Origin: Macrocybe gigantea
Taxonomy: Eukaryota; Basidiomycota; Agaricomycetes; Agaricales; Callistosporiaceae
NCBI GenBank assembly: GCA_011319805.1
Contig: SJRY01000265.1
Location: 1 to 64,000, forward strand
Reading direction: 5' to 3'
Length of the DNA stretch: 64,000 nt
Positions 56,010 through 64,000 of the stretch are shown piece after piece (the stretch's first letter is position 1; every line of letters starts with the position of its first letter). The notes below the pieces were generated by a model. The model was not told where the DNA came from, did no database searches, and was given only the letters and a program-made list of their open reading frames with translations. The translations under genes were made by a program, and so were the position numbers.

Positions 56010-59000
56010 TCATGCACCCATGTGAATAAACGGTATCCAAGCCAATAACGCAGACTCGGAATCGCCTTTCGATTTTCGAAGCTGCTTAATGGCGCAGTGG
56101 AGTGCGAATGCAGCGTTGGTACTAGCTAAACTTTCGTTAGGTCCGGTAATGGCCTTAAGATTGGTGTAGACGTCCTGGGAGATCGATGAGGCATAAGTGT
56201 CATTAACGGACCACATAGTAGCAATGACGCTTCGGTAGCCTGCAGTTAGCATGCCTGCTGCGAGGTGGACTGCTTCTTCAGACAGCTCCTGATCTCCAGT
56301 GCCCGTCTGACAGGCAGAAAGAAATGCGAAATCCGCTTTTGGAAGCGCCTTCTTGATGATATCCGAAAGCTCCAGCCGACCATCATGCAAGTAGAAGGCG
56401 CTTTTCGTTGGGTCTCCATTGTGCTGGATCGCATGGCAGGCAAAGTGAATCCAATCCCGATTCTCCATCGCCTTCAACACTCGCTCCACAGTTGCGTTCT
56501 TCCCGTCCAAATATTCGACATCGATCGTCGATGAAGAAAACTGTGCTTTGATGGCTTGAACCTCCTTTGTTGTTCCCGGAATCGGTGGAAGACCTGGAGT
56601 GTTTGGCTGGCTGACAAGAAGAATGCCCTTCGGAGCTGATCGAAGATGGGCGTTCGGATTGAGGATGGTGCTGATGGTAGGGGTATATGAAGAAACGACA
56701 TAATCAGAAGTGATAGCGCCAATACTTGGAGATTGGCGGCCATAGACTCCAGCAGCGTGGAGGGGCAGGAACGAAAGCGGACCTGAGGTACACCACCACA
56801 TGCGAGGTGGCTGGGTCGAAGGCTGTACCGTTGTCAGTGCGACGCTTAATGCAAAGACAAGAACGCATACTTCGAAACCTAGCCCATCAAGTATCGGCTT
56901 CACCACGCGAGACCACAGATCCGACAATATATAGTATATTTCAACAGGTCTTGACGTTGCCAAACGGCCCGCACGCAGATCGTCCCATAATTCCGCACTC
57001 CTCGATCGGACTCCGTTTGTTCGCAGAGTCCAGAATAACTTGTCCTGAAGAAGCGCCGCTCGGGCATGGGAGAACTGAGGCAGGGGAATATGAAGGGCGG
57101 ATTCCACCCCATGCCTCAGTACAAGTGCGTCACATCGGAGAGTATGGATATTGACGATGACGACAGGCCTGAGTGGGGCGCGTGCTGAGAGAAGTGAGCG
57201 AAACGTACAGGGCTCAAGAACTCCTCAAAGCCAGGCACGCTGCGCACTCGTTCCAGGAGCGCTTCCCATTGTTCCGCTAGCCGACGATGGGCCATGACTT
57301 CTTCTTGAAGAGACAATTTCTGGCCAATATCTGTCAAGTCTTGCACTGTCGTAGATCTCGCTCCGGCGTTTTCCAACTTGATCGATATGCGCATGATCTC
57401 ATCCGCGAGATCCTCGTCCACAGCGCGCAAGTCGTCTAATGGGGTACGAAGCTTGTTGAGCTGACTCCAAACGATGCACCGCCCTTGCTCGAACCATTCC
57501 AAGGCTGTGTTATACCTCCCCAACGAGATCGCTGCGGCTACAGCTTCGGTAGAGAAGCTGGATAGAGATTTGAGGCGGGAGAGCCGGCCTCTGATAGTCT
57601 GGCCAACCCAAATGAGCTGCGGGAGCAGATCAAGAGCCAGAGAGTAGGCTTCAAATGTATTGGGGTTTTCAGATGATAGGCACAGTATTGCCCAATCCCA
57701 CGCCGCTTGGAACCTTGCAGAGGGAGGTCCTGTATGAGTGCGAGCTGCGCGTCTAAAGAACGATATGGCCATTTCAGCGTCCTCGTGGCTTTTGCTAGAT
57801 ATGAAGCGGGCCTGGTGGGCCCTGCCTAGGCTGCTGAGCCGAGTGGATAATGCTGCATGCCCTTCAGGAGTGCGTTGAATTGCCTGGTGACGTGTCCGAA
57901 TTTCGTCCTCTAAAATCTGCAGATCATCCGTGTGGAAAAACTGTAGATGAAGAGAATTTGCCAGATTGCTCAGAGCCACCGGAAACTCCATATGATCCAT
58001 TGCTATGGATGAACAAGCATCTCTTTGAACTCGAATAGCTTCTTCCAGGTCTCGGGTATCCTCAGTGTCTATAAACCTGAATTGCAGAGCAGTCCCGAGA
58101 GCACTGAGAGAATATAGCAGTCGTTGATCATCTGTGGGGGTTCGACGTACAGCCTCCCGCAGAACGGCGATCGCTTCTTCAATAACAGTCAAATCATGGC
58201 TCTGTTCATACAAAGTCTGGAGAGAAGTTCCCAGGTTGGTAAATCGGCTGGCTTTAGCGTAGTGCGCATCGTCAGTGAGCTCTACAGATTTCCGGTGCGC
58301 TTGTATAGCTTCTTCCAGATCGCTCATTTCGCCTGTGCGTTCGAATCGCCGCATAAACGAGTTTCCTAAATTCGTCAACCACCTGGGAATGTCTGCGTGT
58401 CCGGATGGTGTGAGTGCTAGAGCCTTCTGCTGCGCTGATATAGCGGCTTCAATATCGGCCAAGTCCCCGACATGTTCTGCCCGCCGACGGAGAATGCTCG
58501 CGATGTTGTTAAGAAATCCAGGCATGTCAGGATGACCTTCGTCTGTCAAATCGACTGCGCTTTGGGCTGCGGAAGCGGCACGTTCGATGTCGTCGCGGGC
58601 GCCCGTTCGCTGAAATCGACGTTCAAAGGAGAGAGCAAGGTTGGTCAACATCCGGGCCCGATCGTGCTCTCGACTTTGCCGAAGTAGGCCCAACGCTTCT
58701 TGTTGCATCGAAATCGCCTCATTGATGTCCTCAAGATGGCCCCTGCTCTCAAAGCGCAGTTGTAGCGAGTTTCCAAGGTCGTTGAAAAACATGTACTTGT
58801 CTTCAAACTGTTGACCTTCATCAGCCGTGCAGAGCCGAATTGCCTTGCGCAGAAGCGAAATAGCTTCCTCGAGGTCTTCAAAATTGTTTAGGCGCTCGAA
58901 TCGGAGGCGAAGGGCATTCGCAAGACGATCGAGTTGGCCGGAATCGAGATGTCTCCATCGGGAATGAGAGGTAGTGCTTTCCGTTGCACTTCTATGGCCC

Positions 59001-60023
59001 GCGCAAGATCGTCGTGGTCTCCAGTCCGTTCAAAGCGATATTGTAAAAGATGAGCAAGATCGCTCATCAAACTAGGGAGATCTTCATCGCTGGAACCGCC
59101 GCTCAGCAAAAGATCGACAGTCACCCCTCTTGTATCAATCGCTCCATCGATGTCCTCAACGTTGCCAGAATGCACGAAACGAAGCCATAAAGCGTTTGCG
59201 AGATTGTCGAGAATGCGTAGTTTAGCAGTTCCATCCTCATAGTTCAAGGCCCGAAATGCTTTTTGGAGAGCAGCGATGGCTTCGTCGGCGTCCGCCAGGT
59301 CATGTGGACCGCGTTCAAAACGTAGTTGGTATGAATGTGCAAGGCCCTCCAGTACACTCAGTCTGAGTTCCCTAACTTCGTGTCTGTTATCCTCGTCTGC
59401 GTCCGCGAGATCCAGTCCGTAAGCAGCTCGAGAGCCTGGCATTGTCTGTGAATAGCTTCTTCGGTATCGCTGAGGGAAGCAGTCTCCTCGAAACGAAGGA
59501 TAAACGAATTCGCAAGGCTATTGAGAGCGCTCGCTTGCGCTAATCCTGGGCCATCGGAAACCAGGTCAAGCAGTTTTTGCTGTATATTTATCGTTCTCTG
59601 GATGTCTTGCGTATCCCTGGTGAGCTCGAATCTTGATTGAAGCGCGTTTCCCAGATTTTGCAGGTATCCCAAGGCATTTCTACTCGTCTTGTCCGATTCC
59701 GGGATAGCGCTCAGCGCGGAATCAAATGCTTCTATGGCACGATCCAAACTCGAGATGTCGTGAAGGGAATCATGCCGCATGAGAAAGGAAAGTCCGAGAC
59801 CGTTGTGGCAAAGATGCAAGCTGGCGTTCTCTGATGACGACAACGCGATGGCCTGTTCGTACGACGAGATGGCAGAATCTAGGTCATGCTCGTCATGGGA
59901 AGACAGAAAGCGGCGACGAAATTCGTGTCCAGACTGGCAAAGACGGATCGCGTCCGAGGCGGAGGCATCGGATGCTAAGTGTTCGTTTGCTTTTAGTTCA
60001 TCCTCTATTGCACCTCCAGCCAT
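56010..60023 (-). CDS. TPR-repeat protein with C-terminal CHAT protease domain
   Basis: About 1300 residues. ATG at 60023 (MAGGAIEDELKANEH). From there to about 57700 there are ten or more 50-residue repeats of the type LxNLGxSLxxRFExTGDxxDLEEAIxxxRxAxxLTPxxHxD, which are tetratricopeptide-like. The C-terminus is a CHAT domain (caspase HetF associated with TPRs): the catalytic His is in WIHFACHA near 56440 and the catalytic Cys in FLSACQTGTGD near 56310. A 51-bp in-frame intron lies near 56850. Single-base frame changes occur near 59418, 58936 and 57168; each would be repaired by one G or C in a GG/CC run. CHAT-TPR proteins are numerous in mushroom fungi; peptidase activity and a role in regulated cell death are inferred from the caspase-like fold. 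Confidence 0.9.
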
Positions 60024-60391
60024 TTGCACATTAACTCATCAGGATTCTCTTCGAATGAAGCTTTTTTTCAAAGACAAGGGATATGGAGTAGTGGACGCCA
60101 AGACGTGGAGTGCAGGGTTACCAGGAAAAAACAACTACCTGTCACATGTCACAGCTGATCGAACCCATTATGCTCATGCTACATAAGCCGCCTACTGAGA
60201 ACCGGTTAAGGGAAGCAAGAAAAGATGACCGTGAATTGTGTTTCCTACTATCAGATATGTCTAATCCTCATGCGTTGATCAGCATCGGCTCTCGACAATA
60301 GATATTAGTGCAGTAAGAACACAGGAAGAAAAATACAAAAATAATACAGTAAAGAACACGCCACGAAACCAAGTCTCGCGGTATCATAGAA
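60024..60391. other. No gene seen, 370 bp
   Basis: Promoter side of the CHAT gene and 3' flank of RTF2, both on the minus strand. Confidence 0.5.
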
Positions 60392-61551
60392 TTAGGCATA
60401 CTGCGCACGGAAGACAGTCAGCAAATTACTTTCAATAGGGCGGGCAATCATTTCCACTTACTCTCGTAAAGGTAGCCATCGTCATGAACGTCTCTTTTCT
60501 CTTCTTCGAACTATCGCTGGTATACAAGCTCTTGATCGCATCGCTCATATTCGCTTTCCTCTTCGCCTCCTCCATGGCCAAGCTGGCAACGACTGCGCGG
60601 CTGGTAGCGGCGATGTGAGGATTCGTGCTCGGCGCGGGTATCGGCGACTGCTGTTTTTTCTTCTTTGGCGGCTCGGCTTCCTCCGGAGGGCTGGCACCAT
60701 TTTTCCGTTTCTTTGACTTCTTATGTGGCTCATGAAGTCTCTTCTGCTCCATCTTTATCCGCATGTCGTACTCCTCCTCCTCGGATGGGTTTATCGTAAT
60801 CACATCTTCTGTGCGAGAGTATTTCGCTTGACACTGGGGGCAGACGTCGAGCTCGGTTTGCGGAGACTTCTCCTTCGACTTTTCTTCTCTCGCGTTCTCG
60901 TGCTCTGTCTCTTTGGACTCTCTCGGAGGAGAGTGTGATGCGCCTGTTACGGTCTTCAACCCCGCTTGCGAAAAGACGCAGCCGCACGTGGAGATATAAA
61001 CGAATGGTTGATGTCCGTTCATCTCCTTCATCGTCAGAGGACATACAAATTGCGGCCTCTCTTTCGCGTCAGCCGAGTCAGGGGAAGGTATAGCGGGGTT
61101 TGGTGTCAGTTTCAACGTCTTCACGTCCTACATTCATAACGATCGTATTAGCACGAGCGTTCGTGGAGTAAACCGTCGCAGATACGTACCTTTAATGTTC
61201 TTATATGCCCGCATATCTTCTCCCCGTCCCCATACGCAGATTTATCTAACAAGTACTCAATAATCGAATCTTTGTTGTACAGCTTCCCTAGATCACAAGA
61301 CACGATGGGCTCTTGAAGGAGAAGCTACAAAAGAAATGAGAATCATAGCAACATTGTGTAATAGTGTTCAGGCATACCTTTGATAATGCGCAGAAAAACC
61401 ATCGCGCCCGCGTCTGATTCGCCTTGTCCGCTTGTTCAGCCTGGCATCGTTATAAGTGACTTGCGAAATGCGTAATAAGGAGTAAACGTACCTTCGGCTT
61501 GCTACGGACAAGATCTCGACGGTCTGGGATACTTCCACCATCATTACCCAT
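60392..61551 (-). CDS. RTF2: Replication termination factor 2 (Rtf2)
   Basis: Rtf2 acts at stalled replication forks and in splicing, through a modified RING-like zinc fold. Start MGNDGGSIPDRRDLVRSK at 61551; exon 2 has ADKANQTRARWFFCALSK near 61420. Next come LLQEPIVSCDLGKLYNKDSIIEYLLDKS near 61290 and RPQFVCPLTMKEMNG near 61055, STCGCVFS near 60995, and CPQCQAKYSRTEDVITINPSEEE near 60850. The tail is Lys/Pro-rich with nuclear-localisation-like runs. A last intron (GTAAGT donor at about 60463) leads to a final mini-exon giving the family ending F-T-R-Y-A, with TAA at 60392. Frames intact. Confidence 0.92.
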
Positions 61552-61934
61552 GATTGCAAGTTGTAGGAGAGTTGAGGAAAGGACGGTTGTAGCGTTAAGA
61601 AGAGAGAGGAGGATGCTTAGTCATCAGTTAACGTCTCAATATCTGAGGGTTTGTGTGGCGGTGTTTGAAATTAAACTCTGCCGGTGCTTTGCCGAATCCT
61701 TCTTGCAGACAGGGGCGGCTCTTTTTTCCGCGAATTATCTGCCGCTTTTCCATTATCGCCGCCATAGGATAACTTCAGCTTTATGAGTGAAGCATAGTAC
61801 AGATATCTTGGGCACCTTCACCTTCGTAAGACTCGCTGTTGAGTGTGCCGAAGCCGTGGAAGTTGCTTAGTCACCAATCAACCTCTCTACCCATCAGTCA
61901 ACCTTCCACAGATGTTCGTCCATTCCCCAGCGCA
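61552..61934. promoter_or_regulatory. Bidirectional intergenic region RTF2 / MED21 (383 bp)
   Basis: Two divergent housekeeping genes share this segment. I saw no clear TATA box; small pyrimidine-rich stretches precede the MED21 ATG. Confidence 0.6.
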
Positions 61935-62632
61935 ATGCTGCAGGAATTGTCGCATATGGACCGTATCACGCAACTGCAGGATGAGATCCAACAGGTTAGC
62001 AGCCATTTTTATGCTATTCTTCACCAGACTGTAGATTGACACGCGTCTGTCACCTTTGTGTTATCCCAAAACAGCTCTTGACGATCATGTCCAACAGCAT
62101 AGCTTATCTCACTTCTCGATCCAACTTTCTGCAAGTCAGCCCAGAAATTCCCGTAACAAAGCAAAGAAACCGGAGAAATTTGACCCGCCTGATGTCTTTG
62201 AAGGTAATGCGCATGTCTTCTGAAGCCATGACGACTATTAATGGGTGCACGCTCTGTACAGCGAACAAGAAGGAGCTCGTAACTGATTTGATCGTCAAAG
62301 CAAAGCAAGTGGAATACTTGATAAAATCCCTGCCCGAGCCGGAACCAGAGGCAGAGCAGGTGCGCTAATGCAGGGATCCATTTGGCGTCGCACGGCTGAA
62401 TTGTCGTCTCATAGGCTAAACGCCTTCAAGCTCTAGAGGAGGAGATGGCAGTAGCCAACTCAGAGTATATACGCGCAGTGCAACGTGCGAGTACGTCTTC
62501 TTGAAGTGCAAAGCGCGCCTTCGTGACTAATCCGAATTCTCGGCAGGAGACTTGCATGACAAGGTCAAAGACGCTTTGTATATGATGCTGAAAGATACAG
62601 AAGCGGATCTCTTCGACGACGAACCAGGTTGA
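61935..62632 (+). CDS. MED21: Mediator complex subunit 21 (Srb7), with one apparent frame break
   Basis: Mediator middle-module subunit that links activators to RNA polymerase II. Exons: 61935-61994, 62075-62203, 62262-62359, 62415-62490 and 62547-62632. Blocks: MLQELSHMDRITQLQDEIQQ, LLTIMSNSIAYLTSRSNFLQV, FDPPDVFEANKKELVTDLIVKAKQVEYLIKSLP, LQALEEEMAVANSEYIRAV, and the end DALYMMLKDTEADLFDDEPG. Length about 149, normal for the family. In exon 2 the frame shifts at AACAAAGC (62156-62162); one more A would restore it. All introns are in phase otherwise. Confidence 0.93.
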
Positions 62633-63012
62633 GTGACTGGACAAACACCTGACCAAAAACAAAGCACTCATTGCGCCGACGCACGGTTCATCCGCATCGC
62701 CGGCTTTTGAACGATGTCGGGCACATCATTCAACACTTCAGCGACTGTTCGATCTACAGGTCACTCCGCATACGAGTGTTTGGGGAAGCGTCGGGATTCT
62801 GTCGTCGAAGGATAATGTACCACATCATTTACTTGCGACAAACGGTCCCTCAACAACATGGCACGTGCTGTCATATACCAAAAACATCCAAACATCTTAG
62901 ACCTTCATAACCCGACACACGTCGTTACATCTCATTTACATCGAAAATAGATGGCCTTCGTCAAGTCTGATTGGTTGGTCTGAGGTTTAGCGCCGACGCG
63001 CGGATTTGACGA
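62633..63012. other. No gene seen, 380 bp between convergent genes
   Basis: 3' flanks of MED21 and of the LRR-like gene. Confidence 0.5.
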
Positions 63013-64000
63013 TCAGACATGGATGATTCTTGAAGACGTCTTCGCTCCGTTGTACTCAAAGATCTTGACGACCCTTTCAATCGCTTTTCCTTCCTCGTCT
63101 TCTTTCCCTTTGGCTCTAAGGATCTTGACAGCTTCGCCGATGGATGCGTTCAAAGAGTTCGCGGATTGGGGCTTCTTGCGATTATCGACATGAAATACTA
63201 TGCAGGCTAGTTTGGGAAGACCAGCCAATTGTTGGATACGTGACTGGTTGAAGAGAACCAAGTCTAAGCCATGCCGACGGATATCACCAGAGAATACACG
63301 TACCTGTCCCGAATGAAGCTTCGAGATCGTGATCTCGAAAGTGTGCAGTTGAGGGAGCTTGTTCGACATTACTGAGGCAGAAGGGATGAGATTGTTGTGA
63401 AGACGATGAAATCCGCCAAGATATTCCGGCGTTTGGGTCTACAAAGTGACATACCACTATTGAGGTTGACATTGTTCGCCTTCAAGATGAAGCCTTGCGC
63501 GTACAAATCATCAAACCCTTTCATTCGCTCAACCAACGGACAATGGCGAGAGAGGGCGTCCAAAAAGCTGCGACGATAATAGCCTGATTTAAACACCCGA
63601 TCAATGTGACGAACGTTCGGAATGGACTTTAAGACAAAGAAGTAGCTGTCGGACAGTACAGCTCTGCGGACCGATGGGAGGGCACAGTTTCGAAAGATGC
63701 CTCTATACCGTGTGGTATCATCCCGTCCATCACGTCCCATAATTTGTATCGTTTCGAGGTTGCAAAAGAGCTTCATGCAGCGTGCAAGCTCTTTGAGCAC
63801 ACCCTCTGTTGAATAATTCGTGATAAAGACATTCACGATTCTGGAAAAGAAAAAAAAAGGGAAAAAGAAAGGGAAAAAAAGAATATGCAGAGAATTTTAG
63901 TTGAACATTAGCCCCATGACATCAACGAGGCATGCCCATCTCTTACTTGACAAGCTTCGCTAGGGAGGGGTCTCGCACGGTCACAATTTCTAGTTGCCTC
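63013..64000 (-). CDS. LRR-like (F-box/LRR type) protein, C-terminal part only
   Basis: The gene runs off the right edge. Exons: about 63832-63448, about 63371-63304 and 63263-63013, with GTATGT and GTACGT donors. Irregular leucine-rich repeats are visible: LARCMKLFCNLETIQIMG, NCALPSVRRAVLSDSYFFVLKSIPNVRHI, KLPQLHTFEITISKL, and RIQQLAGLPKLACIVFH. The C-terminal 60 residues are charged (ILRAKGKEDEEGKAIERV). Mushroom genomes carry many F-box/LRR proteins of this look; the F-box would be upstream, outside the window. Call by pattern only. Confidence 0.55.

Noticed and set aside
1..64000. CRISPR arrays, bacterial operons or phage genes
   Set aside because: No regularly spaced repeats; the sequence is intron-rich eukaryotic DNA.

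Overview
This is nuclear DNA from a filamentous basidiomycete, almost certainly an Agaricomycete. Genes carry many 45-80 bp GT...AG introns. The gene set includes a FunK1-type protein kinase, a TPR-CHAT protein, a GT25 glycosyltransferase and small secreted double-psi beta-barrel proteins, and the left third is packed with Ty3/gypsy LTR retrotransposons of the kinds seen in mushroom genomes.

Left third (1-19946), transposon-rich. A plus-strand Ty3/gypsy element (1-11262) has two LTRs that are about 99% identical, a frame-broken gag-pol, a purine tract duplicated inside pol, and an antisense multi-exon gene between pol and the 3' LTR. That gene encodes a bZIP-like basic region followed by a six-cysteine cluster. 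An inverted partial LTR of the same family abuts the right LTR, so the element appears to have jumped into an older copy of itself. Next comes a minus-strand ORF of unknown function (12287-19946). It is broken twice by one other LTR family: a solo LTR (12427-12746, target duplication CATGC) and a complete minus-strand chromodomain element (13163-19668, target duplication GCCCT). The chromodomain element has the hallmark of self-priming Tf1/sushi elements: an 11-nt PBS complementary to the predicted 5' end of its own transcript. It has decayed mainly by CpG to TpG change.

Middle (20224-44388). In order: an Fta4-like kinetochore protein, a small secreted crystallin-like protein, an OPT oligopeptide transporter (minus), a GT25 glycosyltransferase, Rgp1 (Ypt6/Rab6 exchange-factor subunit), a single-pass membrane protein, COP9 signalosome subunit 7 with a small ORF immediately upstream, an unidentified gene, and a SnoaL-like protein. 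Long stretches between these show no gene.

Right third (44525-64000). In order: an unidentified minus-strand gene, a FunK1 kinase, two tandem secreted DPBB (expansin/barwin-like) genes duplicated with their promoters, a serine carboxypeptidase, a large TPR-CHAT protein, RTF2 and MED21 diverging from a 383-bp intergenic region, and the 3' part of an LRR-like gene running off the window.

Quality note. Several conserved host genes (OPT, GT25, RGP1, CHAT, MED21) each have one or more single-base frame breaks. In nearly every case restoring one base in a run of three or more identical bases would repair the frame. Because MED21 is normally essential, many of these breaks are probably assembly errors rather than real pseudogenization. 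Splice sites, products and breaks were read by eye; no database search was run.
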